Positions 39,899-49,218 of a stretch of 64,000 bases of DNA are shown in pieces. Location of the stretch: the NCBI GenBank assembly GCA_001725155.1, contig MEFP01000007.1, forward strand, positions 1-64,000. Reading direction: 5' to 3'. A program made the position numbers and the translations under genes. Position 1 is the stretch's first letter; each line of letters begins with the position of its first letter. The stretch comes from Lysobacteraceae bacterium SCN 69-320. GTDB taxonomy: Bacteria > Pseudomonadota > Gammaproteobacteria > Xanthomonadales > Rhodanobacteraceae. The notes beneath the pieces were generated by a model that made no database searches, was not told where the DNA came from, and saw only the letters and a program-made list of their open reading frames with translations.

Positions 39899-40840
39899 AT
39901 GAAACAGCTTGCCGTCGTCGTTCCCGCCTACAACGAAAGTGAAGGTCTGCGCGAATTCCAGCGCCGCCTCGGCCTGGTCTTCGATGCGCTGGACCTCGAC
40001 TGCAGCGTGCTCTACGTCGACGACGGCAGCCGGGACGACACCTGGGACGTCATGGAGTCCCTGCGCACCGCCGACCCGCGGGTCGCGACGCTCAAGCTCA
40101 GCCGCAATTTCGGCAAGGAACTGGCCCTGACCGCCGGCCTCGACCACGTCGATGCCGATGCCGTCGTCGTCATCGACGCGGACCTGCAGGACCAGCCCGA
40201 GCTGATTCCCGAGTTCGTCGCGCGCTGGCGCGAGGGGTACGACGTGGTCTACGGCACGCGCTCCAACCGTGCCGGCGAGACCGCGCTGAAGAAACTCACG
40301 TCGGCGGCGTTCTACCGCGTCATGGAGAAGATGAGCGACGTGCCGGTGCCGCGCGATACCGGCGACTTCCGCCTGATGAGCCGCCGTGTCGTCGATGCGC
40401 TGAAGCTGCTGCGCGAGCGCCAGCGGTTCATGAAGGGGCTGTTCACCTGGGTCGGTTTTCGCCAGACCGCGATCGTCTACGACCGCGATCCGCGCTTTGC
40501 CGGCGACAGCAAGTGGAACTATTGGAAATTGTGGAATTTCGCGCTCGAAGGCATTACCTCGTTCTCCTCGTTTCCGCTGCGCCTGGCGACCTATGTCGGC
40601 TTTTTCGCCGCGCTGGCCGCGTTCGTGTTCGGCCTGATCGTGTTCGTCAAGGCGCTGGCCTTCGGCGATCCGGTGCGCGGCTATCCGTCGCTGATGGTCG
40701 TCGTGCTGTTCCTCGGCGGCGCCCAGCTCATGGCGCTGGGCATGATCGGCGAGTACCTCGGCCGCACTTACGTCGAATCCAAGCAGCGGCCGCTGTACTT
40801 CGTCGACCGGCATCATGCCGCGGGCCGCGAAGACGGCTGA
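39899..40840 (+). CDS. Family 2 glycosyltransferase of the GtrB/DPM1 type with two C-terminal membrane helices
   Basis: 313 residues. The GT2 catalytic domain has VVVPAYNESEGLREF, VDDGSRDDTW, and the DxD motif in VIDADLQDQP. Two C-terminal transmembrane helices follow (LATYVGFFAALAAFVFGLIVF and LMVVVLFLGGAQLMALGMIG). This is the layout of bactoprenyl-phosphate or dolichyl-phosphate sugar transferases. It should load a sugar onto undecaprenyl phosphate for surface glycan or lipid A modification. No flippase or second transferase is next to it. A strong hairpin follows the stop. Confidence 0.88.
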   Translation: MKQLAVVVPAYNESEGLREFQRRLGLVFDALDLDCSVLYVDDGSRDDTWDVMESLRTADPRVATLKLSRNFGKELALTAGLDHVDADAVVVIDADLQDQPELIPEFVARWREGYDVVYGTRSNRAGETALKKLTSAAFYRVMEKMSDVPVPRDTGDFRLMSRRVVDALKLLRERQRFMKGLFTWVGFRQTAIVYDRDPRFAGDSKWNYWKLWNFALEGITSFSSFPLRLATYVGFFAALAAFVFGLIVFVKALAFGDPVRGYPSLMVVVLFLGGAQLMALGMIGEYLGRTYVESKQRPLYFVDRHHAAGREDG

Positions 40841-40851
40841 AGCCGGCGGCA

Positions 40852-40879
40852 GGGCACCTCGAAAAGCGTCGAGGTGCCC
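40852..40879 (+). terminator. Perfect 11-bp hairpin after the glycosyltransferase gene
   Basis: GGGCACCTCGA (40852-40862) pairs with TCGAGGTGCCC (40869-40879) around a 6-base loop, 12 bp after the stop codon. It has no T-run, but its strength and position suggest termination. Confidence 0.6.
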
Positions 40880-41131
40880 GCGGCACGGCAACGTGCCGCT
40901 TGCGATCGGGCGTGTAAGCGCTTGATCAGCGGTTCCCGGCAAGGGGCGCTGGTCCCATAGACGTAGCGATGCCGCGCAAGGCATCCTTCTGCGGTCCCGG
41001 CGACCGTAGAGCGCAGCCGGACAACTACGGCGGCGCGACAGGATGGGGACGCGCCGCCCTCGACCTCGCCGGCGGCGCTGCAGGGAGACCGTGCAGACGC
41101 ATGGGTGCTGCCGGCCAGCGCGGAGTGCCGC

Positions 41132-43795
41132 ATGTCTGTTCCGTTTCTGCCGCCGTCGCGGCTCTGTCTCGCCCTGGCCGTCGCGGCCGTGGCCACCACC
41201 GCCTGCCAGTCCACGCCCTCGCGCCAGTTCGGCGCGGCCGAACGCGAGCACGAGGAGCAGGAGCAGGCCGCGCCGCCCAAGGGCGACTACTGGGCGCAGC
41301 GCGCCGCCTATCCGACCGGTGACTTCCAGCCGCTGTGGCTGGCCGACGCCGCGCGCGCCGAGAAGCAGATCCGCGCCGCCGTGCCGCAGGGCGACAAGCT
41401 CTATCGGCGCTCGTCGGTTTCGCCGCTTGCGCTGGACCCGCAGCGCTTCACCCTGCTCGGGCCCAAGCCGCTCAACGACACGGAGTTCGGCTTCGGCCAC
41501 GTGTCCGGCCGAGCCAACGTGATCGCGGTTGATCCGGTGGACAACACCATCGCCTACGTCGGTTCCGATGGCGGCGGCGTCTGGAAGACGACCAACTGCT
41601 GCTCGGCCGCGACGACCTGGCAGATCACGACCGACGTACCGGCGGTGACCAACAGCGCGATCGGCGACATCCACATCGATCCGAACGACCACAACACGAT
41701 CTACGCCGGCACCGGCGATCTGCGCTACGGCTCGTTCTCGTTCGGTTCCACCGGGCTTCTCAAGAGCACCGATGCCGGCGCGACCTGGCGCCTGCTCGGC
41801 GAGGCCGAGTTCGGCCCGCTGTACGGTCCGTCGGCGAACGGCTTCCCGCAATACCAGGCCATCGGCAAGGTCGTCGTCGATCCGAACGATTCGAACAAGG
41901 TCGTCGTCGGCACCAAGACCGGCCTGTTCTTCTCCTACGACGCCGGCACGAACTGGGCCGGTCCCTGCTATACGAATGCGTTCACCAGCGGCGCCGGCGC
42001 GCAGCGCCAGGACATCACGGGCCTGATCGCGGTCAAGGTCGGCACGACGACGTCGCTGTACGCCGCCGTCGGCACGCGCGGCACGCCGACACCGGTACAG
42101 CCCGATCTCGACAGGAACGGCGCGAACGGCGTCTACCGCACCACCATGCCGGCCTCCGGCTGCCCGGCCGATGCGAGCTGGACCCTGCTCAACAACGGCT
42201 GGCCCGCGGGCACCGGCAACGGCACGCCGTCGACGACGCGCGGCCGCATCGAGCTCGCCGTCGCGCCGAGCGACAACCAGGTCATGTATGCGATGGTCGC
42301 CGACGTGACGACGCGCAACGTGAACTCGGTGCTCAAGTCCACCGACGCCGGCCTGACCTGGACCCAGACCGCGACCTCGACCGGCTTCACCGGCTGCGGC
42401 GATGCCGGCACGCAGATGTGGTACGACGCCGGCCTGACCGTGTCGCCGACCGATCCCAACGTCGTGTTCGCGAGCGCCGTCGATCTGTTCCGCTCGACCA
42501 ACGGCGGCACCACTTTCACGAATCTGACCTGCGGCTACTCCGGCGGCGGCATCCATGTCGACCACCACGCGCGCGCCTTCGTCGGCAACGATCCGGACAA
42601 GCTGCTGTTCGGTTCCGACGGCGGCGTCTACTACACGGCGAATGCCACGGCCGCCTCGCCGACCAAGATCCCGCTCAACGACAGCCTCAGCACGATCGAG
42701 TTCTATTCCGGCGACATCACCGCGAACTTCGCCAACTCGGCCAATCCGGGAGCCAGCGGCGGCGCGCAGGACAACGGCAGTTCCGCGGCGCTGTTCGGCG
42801 CGAACCCCGGCGCGACCCTTTGGGAATCGACCAACAGCGGCGACGGCACCTATACGCGCATCGAGCCTGTCAACGCGCAGCGCTGGTACTACCAGTCGCA
42901 GAACGGCAGCGTGCGCGTGTCGACGACCGGACCCTATGGCAACACGAGCAACGCCAGCGGCGCCTGGTCCGGCGACCGCAAGAGCTTCCTGATGCCGCTG
43001 GAGGTCTACAAGCACGGCGACACCGCGGTGGCGAATTCGGGTTGCGTGACCGGCACGAACGGCTGCGGTCGCATGATCGCGGGCACCTATCGTCTCTGGG
43101 AAACCCTGACCGGTGCGGTACCGACTTCGAGCTGGCAGGCCAAGACCGGCGATCTGACCAAGAACAGTCTGATTCTCGGTTCGGACAACCGTTCCTACAT
43201 CAACCAGCTCATGTACTCGTTCACCGACCCGACCGTCGCGATTGTCGGCACCAATGACGGCAACGTGCAGTACGTGTTCAATCTCGGCGTCGCCGGTACG
43301 AACAACGCCACCGCCGTCAACGTGACCGGCGGCAACGCGGTGCTGCCGAACCGTCCGGTCCAGGACGTGGTCACCGATGCGCAGAATCCGCTGGTCGGCT
43401 ATGCGGCCATCGCCGGCTTCGACCAGAACACGCCGACCACGCCGGGCCACGTGTTCCGCGTGACCTGCACGGCGAACTGCGCGAGCTTCGCCTGGGAGAA
43501 CAAGACCGGCAATCTGCCGAACATTCCGGCCAATGCGATCATGGTCAGCCCGCACGTGCCGGGCCAGGTGTTCGTCGGCACCGACTGGGGCCTGTATTAC
43601 ACCGACAACATCAATGTCGCGAATCCGGTCTGGAACTACTTCGAGGGGCTGCCGCGCTCGATGGTCTGGGATCTCGTCGTCGACCGCGGCCTGACCACGC
43701 TGGTCGCGTTCACGCGCTCGCGCGGCGCCTGGGCCTGGCCGCTGCCGACCGGCGGCATCGGCGACCGCATTTTCGCGAACGGCTTCGAGCAATAA
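41132..43795 (+). CDS. Large BNR/VPS10-type beta-propeller lipoprotein with an NGFE tail
   Basis: 887 residues. A type II signal peptide with lipobox VATTAC lipidates C24 or so, so the protein is a lipoprotein. The mature part has many BNR/Asp-box repeats (GGGVWKTTN, GLLKSTDAGATWRL, SVLKSTDAGLTWTQT, DLFRSTNGGTTF), the mark of sialidase- or sortilin-like propellers. Glycan or protein binding or hydrolysis is possible; the catalytic residues of sialidases are not evident. It ends GGIGDRIFANGFEQ, a tail that a second exported protein of this window almost repeats. ATG 41132 has only a weak ribosome binding site. Confidence 0.75.
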   Translation: MSVPFLPPSRLCLALAVAAVATTACQSTPSRQFGAAEREHEEQEQAAPPKGDYWAQRAAYPTGDFQPLWLADAARAEKQIRAAVPQGDKLYRRSSVSPLALDPQRFTLLGPKPLNDTEFGFGHVSGRANVIAVDPVDNTIAYVGSDGGGVWKTTNCCSAATTWQITTDVPAVTNSAIGDIHIDPNDHNTIYAGTGDLRYGSFSFGSTGLLKSTDAGATWRLLGEAEFGPLYGPSANGFPQYQAIGKVVVDPNDSNKVVVGTKTGLFFSYDAGTNWAGPCYTNAFTSGAGAQRQDITGLIAVKVGTTTSLYAAVGTRGTPTPVQPDLDRNGANGVYRTTMPASGCPADASWTLLNNGWPAGTGNGTPSTTRGRIELAVAPSDNQVMYAMVADVTTRNVNSVLKSTDAGLTWTQTATSTGFTGCGDAGTQMWYDAGLTVSPTDPNVVFASAVDLFRSTNGGTTFTNLTCGYSGGGIHVDHHARAFVGNDPDKLLFGSDGGVYYTANATAASPTKIPLNDSLSTIEFYSGDITANFANSANPGASGGAQDNGSSAALFGANPGATLWESTNSGDGTYTRIEPVNAQRWYYQSQNGSVRVSTTGPYGNTSNASGAWSGDRKSFLMPLEVYKHGDTAVANSGCVTGTNGCGRMIAGTYRLWETLTGAVPTSSWQAKTGDLTKNSLILGSDNRSYINQLMYSFTDPTVAIVGTNDGNVQYVFNLGVAGTNNATAVNVTGGNAVLPNRPVQDVVTDAQNPLVGYAAIAGFDQNTPTTPGHVFRVTCTANCASFAWENKTGNLPNIPANAIMVSPHVPGQVFVGTDWGLYYTDNINVANPVWNYFEGLPRSMVWDLVVDRGLTTLVAFTRSRGAWAWPLPTGGIGDRIFANGFEQ

Positions 43796-43802
43796 GACGT
43801 CG

Positions 43803-43832
43803 ACGGCGGCCGGGCGTGAGCTCGGCCGCCGT
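43803..43832 (+). terminator. 9-bp hairpin after the BNR lipoprotein gene
   Basis: ACGGCGGCC (43803-43811) pairs with GGCCGCCGT (43824-43832), starting 8 bp after the stop. No T-run follows, so its efficiency is uncertain. Confidence 0.45.
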
Positions 43833-44070
43833 ACCTGGTGTGGTTTGCTCCCCCACGTTCCTGGTGCGCGGCCAGCAGGTTGCGGTTCCGGCGCGGGGCT
43901 GGGCGCACTGGGGTTCGGCCTCGCCCTGACTGCTGCAGTCGGCTCGATGTGCCACTCACGGCGCTGATTCGGATGGTCGGGAAGGCATGGCCGCGGCAGC
44001 GAGCCGGCTCGCGACTATTGGGGCTCGCGACGTTAGACTGGAGGCCCGGATTCCGTTTTTCGGAGGCCGC

Positions 44071-44499
44071 ATGCGTCAAGTCAAGCATCTGCTCGAAGGC
44101 AAGGGCGTCCAGATCTATTCGGTCGAACCGGATCAACCCGTGCTGCAGGCCATCCAGGCCATGGCCGATCATCATGTCGGCGCGCTGCTCGTGATGCAGG
44201 GACGCGAGCTCGTCGGCATCGTTTCCGAGCGCGACTATGCGCGCAAGGTCATCCTGCTCGGACGCTCCTCGGCGGAAACGCCGGTCTGGCAGATCATGTC
44301 GGCGCCGGTGGAGACCGTCGCACCGGATCACAGCGTCGATGAGTGCATGCGACTGTGCACGCAGCGGCGCATCCGCCATCTGCCGGTCGTGGCGCAGGGC
44401 GAAGTCGTCGGCGTCATCTCCATCGGCGACCTGGTCAAGGCCGTCATCGACGAGCAGGCCGAGGAACTGGCTCAGCTGCAGCGCTATATCGCCGGCTAG
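44071..44499 (+). CDS. CBS-domain pair protein
   Basis: 142 residues made of two CBS domains in tandem (VQIYSVEPDQPVLQAIQAMADHHVGALLV, then IMSAPVETVAPDHSVDECMRLCTQRRIRHLPVV; only the shared D-x-x-V-x-x-A pattern matters). CBS pairs bind adenine nucleotides and act as energy or second-messenger sensors. Here there is no attached catalytic domain, so the partner is unknown. ATG 44071 has CGGAGG at 44061-44066. Confidence 0.88.
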   Translation: MRQVKHLLEGKGVQIYSVEPDQPVLQAIQAMADHHVGALLVMQGRELVGIVSERDYARKVILLGRSSAETPVWQIMSAPVETVAPDHSVDECMRLCTQRRIRHLPVVAQGEVVGVISIGDLVKAVIDEQAEELAQLQRYIAG

Positions 44500-44713
44500 C
44501 GGGCTGCCGAAGAGCCGGCTCGGTGATGCGGAATGGATCGCCCGCGCGCCGGTGGCGCCGGCGGTACAGTTGCGCGGATCGTGCGCGAACGTTGCCCGTG
44601 TCGTCCGATGGAATCGGCAGCGGTATGTTTCCGCCAGGCGGCTGCAGCCTCTCGATTGCCAGCATCGGCGCTTTCGCGGACGATGCGCGACTTTCCCTGT
44701 CCCGTGGATCGAC

Positions 44714-45268
44714 GTGGGCCGCAGTAACGACCCCAACCACCAACGCCTGGAACAATTGCTGAGCGACTACGGCGCCAAGTTGCGCGCCCTGGTCGCCGCT
44801 CACGGCCTTGCCCGCCATGGCATCGACGCCGACGACGTGGAGCAGGAAGTCCGCATCCGCCTCTGGCGGGCCATCGAGCGTGACCGGTCTGCCGCCTTTC
44901 ATGCGTCTTATATCCAGCGAGTGGTTGCCAGCACCGTGATCGACGCCCTGCGTCGGGCCCAGGTGAGGGCAGCCGAGCCGCTTCCCGAGGAGTCCGAAGA
45001 CGGTTTTCAGCCGTTTCCGGACGAGAACCGGGGGCCAGAGGAACGCGCCAGCGGTCATCAGCACGTCGAGAAGCTCAAAGCCTGTCTCGATGCGCTGCCG
45101 GAACGCCGGCGTCTGCCGATCAGCCTGCATCTGCAAGGGTTCGCCCTGCAGGAAATTGCGGATCTGGTCGGTACCTCGGCCGAGGCGGCACGGAAACTGG
45201 TTTCGCGCGGCATGGACGAGCTGAAAGACCGTCTGCGTGGCGCAGGAGCGGGAGACTTTGATGAATAA
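44714..45268 (+). CDS. RNA polymerase sigma factor (sigma70/ECF type)
   Basis: 184 residues. Region 2 is visible as IDADDVEQEVRIRLWRAIERD and SYIQRVVASTVIDALRRAQ. Region 4 is LKACLDALPERRRLPISLHLQGFALQEIADLVGTSAEAARKLVSRGMDELKDRL. The size and absence of region 3 place it among ECF-like factors. GTG 44714 starts 15 residues before region 2 and has no clear ribosome binding site, so the start is uncertain. The next gene overlaps its end and encodes a membrane protein that could be its anti-sigma factor. Confidence 0.85.
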   Translation: MGRSNDPNHQRLEQLLSDYGAKLRALVAAHGLARHGIDADDVEQEVRIRLWRAIERDRSAAFHASYIQRVVASTVIDALRRAQVRAAEPLPEESEDGFQPFPDENRGPEERASGHQHVEKLKACLDALPERRRLPISLHLQGFALQEIADLVGTSAEAARKLVSRGMDELKDRLRGAGAGDFDE

Positions 45269-45797
45269 ACCCAGCCTTTCCCAACTTTATCAGTCGCTTA
45301 CGTCGGAGCAGACGTTGAGCGCGCGGGCTCTGATCGACGCCGACACGGCACTGCGCGCGGCGCGTGGCCGTGTGGTGCCGCACGAGCGCGACGAGGTCGC
45401 CTCGGCGCTGGCCGGCTCGGCCGCCCATGCGGATCTGATCCAGTTCCTGCGTGCGCTGGAGCCCGCTTCGGTCGAGCTTGCGCGGGATCTCGCCCATAGC
45501 GGTGCCGCGCACGAGCGTCGCGAACGCGGCCACCGCGCCGCGCAGGGCGCCCGCCCGCGCCGCTGGCAGTTCGGTGCCGTGGCCGCCGGCGTCGTCGCGG
45601 CGCTGGCGCTGTTCGTTGCGCGCACCGGTCCGACGCCGCTGCAGCCGCTGCACGAGCAGGTCGCCGCCGATCGCGGCGACGAGATCTTCAACGGCTCGCT
45701 GGATCGCAGCTTTGCCCATCAGTCCGCCGGCGACCATATCTTCCGCGCCGGCGGTGACGCAGCCGGCGACCGCATCTTCACGCCGCGCGGCGGCTGA
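45261..45797 (+). CDS. Single-pass membrane protein downstream of a sigma factor, possible anti-sigma factor
   Basis: 178 residues. A cytoplasmic N-terminus (about 1-108) precedes one transmembrane helix (FGAVAAGVVAALALFVAR). The periplasmic tail carries three copies of a GDxIF motif: GDEIFNGS, GDHIFRAG and GDRIFTPRGG. The gene overlaps the sigma gene by 8 bp, the usual coupling of sigma and anti-sigma. The N-terminal part does not show a clear zinc-binding anti-sigma motif (no HxxxC), so the role is inferred from context only. Confidence 0.55.
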   Translation: MNKPSLSQLYQSLTSEQTLSARALIDADTALRAARGRVVPHERDEVASALAGSAAHADLIQFLRALEPASVELARDLAHSGAAHERRERGHRAAQGARPRRWQFGAVAAGVVAALALFVARTGPTPLQPLHEQVAADRGDEIFNGSLDRSFAHQSAGDHIFRAGGDAAGDRIFTPRGG

Positions 45798-45821
45798 GGC
45801 GGTTTCCTGTCTGATTGAAAG

Positions 45822-45852
45822 AAAAAGGCCCCGCGAATGCGGGGCCTTTTTT
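45822..45852. terminator. Bidirectional rho-independent terminator
   Basis: GGCCCCGC (45827-45834) and GCGGGGCC (45839-45846) form a stem with loop GAAT. It is flanked by AAAAA (45822-45826) and TTTTTT (45847-45852), so it can end both the sigma operon and the convergent prfC transcript. Confidence 0.93.
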
Positions 45853-45876
45853 CATTGTGCAACAACGATCCGTGGA

Positions 45877-47478
<1,602 letters not shown>

Positions 47479-47790
47479 GGCGGCGGTCTGGGATGGCAGC
47501 CCGGCACCGAGGCCGGCGTGGGGGACCGCGAAGTATAGCGGCTGGCCGGGCCGGGTGTTTGCGCCGGCCGGTTCCGTCGGCCGGCGCTGGGCGCGCCGGT
47601 CAGGCTCAAGGGCCGCCCGCTCTGCGGCGGCGCTGCAGCGGGGCAGGCTGGAGGCGGCCAGCAGGACCGGACCGAGGGCGAGCACGGCCAGAGCGGCTGC
47701 CCTCTGCCGGGATTCGCCGGACCAGGACATGCGGCGCTCCGCGGGAAGTTGGCGTCGCTGGCTGCTACCGGAAACCGATGCCGCGCCGGA
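47479..47790. other. Gap between prfC and the M23 peptidase gene
   Basis: About 312 bp. It should carry the prfC promoter. Its minus strand stays open in the prfC frame and would give a signal-peptide-like extension ([20 protein letters not shown]), but nothing conserved is seen. Confidence 0.4.
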
Positions 47791-48738
47791 TCACTCGCCT
47801 GCGGCAGTCCGCTTCGCAGCGGTTGCGTCCGTGGCGGCGGCATCCAGCTGCAGCGCCGTGCCGTCCGGCCCGCGCATGCGGAACGGCACCGAGACCAGGC
47901 GCATGCCGCGGTTGACCTGCACGCAGAAATGCAGGTGCGGCCCGGTGGAATAGCCGGTATTGCCCGATTCGCCGAGCTTCTGTCCGGCGTAGATGTATTT
48001 GCCGGCCTGCACGCCGACGCTTTCGGGCTTGAGGTGGGCATAGATGGCCATGCTGCCGTCCTTGTGCAGCACGCGCACGACGTTGGCGCGCGTGGCGAAC
48101 TTCTCCTTGTCCAGGCCGGCGCCGTAGTAGTCGTCCTGCACCTCCATGACGACGCCGTCGCGGGCGGCTGCGACCGGCGTGCCCTCCTCGGCGGCGACGT
48201 CGATGGCGTAGCGCGATTCCTCGCCGGTGTGACTGAACGCGCCGTCGAAGCCCTGGTGGATACGCACCGGGTAGCCGGCCAGGGGCCAGCCGTACTCGAC
48301 GTCGTCGTGATGCGCGTCGGGGCTGCCGGGTATCGCGCGCAGCGCCAGCTCGAAGCCGGCCGGCTGTCCGCGGTCGGCCTGCTGCAGGCTGGCCAGCACG
48401 CGTTCCTCGCCGGCGCGCATGACGACGGTCAGCGGCAGGGGCGGGTCGGTCGCTATGTTGCGTACGTCGCCGACGCTGAGCTCGACCTGGGCCGGTCCGG
48501 CGAAATGGTTGAAGACGCGCGCCTGGCGCTGAGCGTCGTGGCCGTCGATGCGCAGCTGCACCATGGCGCCGGGTTCGACCTTGACCACGCTCTCCTGCAC
48601 CGGGCGGTCGGTCGCCGGCGGCTTGTCGGTGAAATGCACGACGCCGGCGTCGTCGGTAAATTTGTATATCTTTTTTGCCTGCGCCGAGGCGGCATGTACG
48701 GCGAGCAGCGCGAGGGCGACGTGGGCGGCGATCTTCAT
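47791..48738 (-). CDS. Exported M23 family metallopeptidase with DUF4124-like N-terminus
   Basis: 315 residues. A signal peptide (MKIAAHVALALLAVHAASAQA) is followed by a short DUF4124-type stretch (KKIYKFTDDAGVVHFTDKPP). A C-terminal LytM/M23 domain follows, with the zinc ligands in SRYAIDVAAEEGTPV and GPHLHFCVQV (HxH). It should cut peptidoglycan cross-bridges in the periplasm or act as an activator of amidases. It precedes prfC on the same strand, 312 bp apart, and is probably separate from it. ATG 48738 gives the clean signal peptide. Confidence 0.87.
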   Translation of the reverse strand: MKIAAHVALALLAVHAASAQAKKIYKFTDDAGVVHFTDKPPATDRPVQESVVKVEPGAMVQLRIDGHDAQRQARVFNHFAGPAQVELSVGDVRNIATDPPLPLTVVMRAGEERVLASLQQADRGQPAGFELALRAIPGSPDAHHDDVEYGWPLAGYPVRIHQGFDGAFSHTGEESRYAIDVAAEEGTPVAAARDGVVMEVQDDYYGAGLDKEKFATRANVVRVLHKDGSMAIYAHLKPESVGVQAGKYIYAGQKLGESGNTGYSTGPHLHFCVQVNRGMRLVSVPFRMRGPDGTALQLDAAATDATAAKRTAAGE

Positions 48739-48957
48739 CGGCGGATTGTAGGGGCTGGACGGGCCGCGGCGCTGGGACGCCGGTCGCGGCGCCAGCCCCG
48801 CCGCGGCGGATACGCCGGCGCATCGGGTGCGCACGTCAAGATCCGCGCGGCGGCGGGCGGGGCGGGCTGTGCCCCCGATTCGCCCGGTCTGGGCCGGTCT
48901 TGGCCGACAGGTCGGTCGGCAGTCGGGCGGACGCCGGGTTAGTCGGATTTTTCATAT

Positions 48958-48981
48958 GGACGTTTAGCCGTCTAAACGTCC
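48958..48981. promoter_or_regulatory. Perfect 10-bp inverted repeat upstream of the metX promoter
   Basis: GGACGTTTAG (48958-48967), centre CCGT, CTAAACGTCC (48972-48981). Read as three consecutive 8-mers it gives GGACGTTT, AGCCGTCT and AAACGTCC, each close to the MetJ met box AGACGTCT. It ends one base before the -35 element. The binding protein could be MetJ-like or an ArsR-type methionine regulator; neither gene is in the window. Confidence 0.65.
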
Positions 48982-48982
48982 G

Positions 48983-49011
48983 TTGACGGACGACATTCGA
49001 GCCACTACAGT
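48983..49011 (+). promoter_or_regulatory. Sigma70-like promoter of the metX operon
   Basis: TTGACG (48983-48988) and TACAGT (49006-49011) are separated by exactly 17 bp. A transcript from here would start about 49018, just before the SAM aptamer at 49023, which supports the assignment. Confidence 0.65.
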
Positions 49012-49022
49012 TCCGGCCCACG

Positions 49023-49132
49023 ATCCATCGAGACCGGCTGAGGGAAAGGCCCTTGGAAGCCGGGGCAACCGACGGGAAACCGCACGGTGCCAACTCCTAC
49101 GGAGGCGCGCAGCGCCATGCCGAGAGATGGGT
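49023..49132 (+). promoter_or_regulatory. SAM-I (S-box) riboswitch aptamer
   Basis: The core of SAM-I aptamers is readable. P1 pairs ATCCATC (49023-49029) with GATGGGT (49126-49132). The P2 region CGGCTGAGGGAAAGGCCC carries the GA-rich internal loop. GAAGCCGGGGCAACC follows with the conserved GCAACC. Then GGTGCCAACTCC forms the P3/P4 part, and GAGAGATGG leads into P1. It should bind S-adenosylmethionine and lower expression of the methionine genes that follow. Confidence 0.85.
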
Positions 49133-49183
49133 AGCCACAGACGTCCGCCTCGCGGACGCGACTGTCGCGACCTGTCGTCGGCG

Positions 49184-49212
49184 CTCCGGGGAACTCGATC
49201 ACGAGCCCGGAG
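49184..49212 (+). promoter_or_regulatory. Hairpin sequestering the metX ribosome binding site
   Basis: CTCCGGG (49184-49190) pairs with CCCGGAG (49206-49212), extended by CTCG/CGAG (49194-49197, 49202-49205) across a GAA bulge. The GGAG at 49209-49212 is the only good Shine-Dalgarno for ATG 49219. This is the likely expression platform, acting on translation. Confidence 0.65.
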
Positions 49213-49218
49213 AATCGC

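Noticed and set aside
39863..43792. 1309-codon open frame antisense to the glycosyltransferase and BNR genes
   Set aside because: A product of high GC content; it crosses three unrelated sense features and has no domain.
47479..47730. In-frame 84-codon extension of prfC with a signal-peptide-like start
   Set aside because: RF3 is cytosolic and its conserved N-terminus begins at ATG 47478; the extension has no family match.
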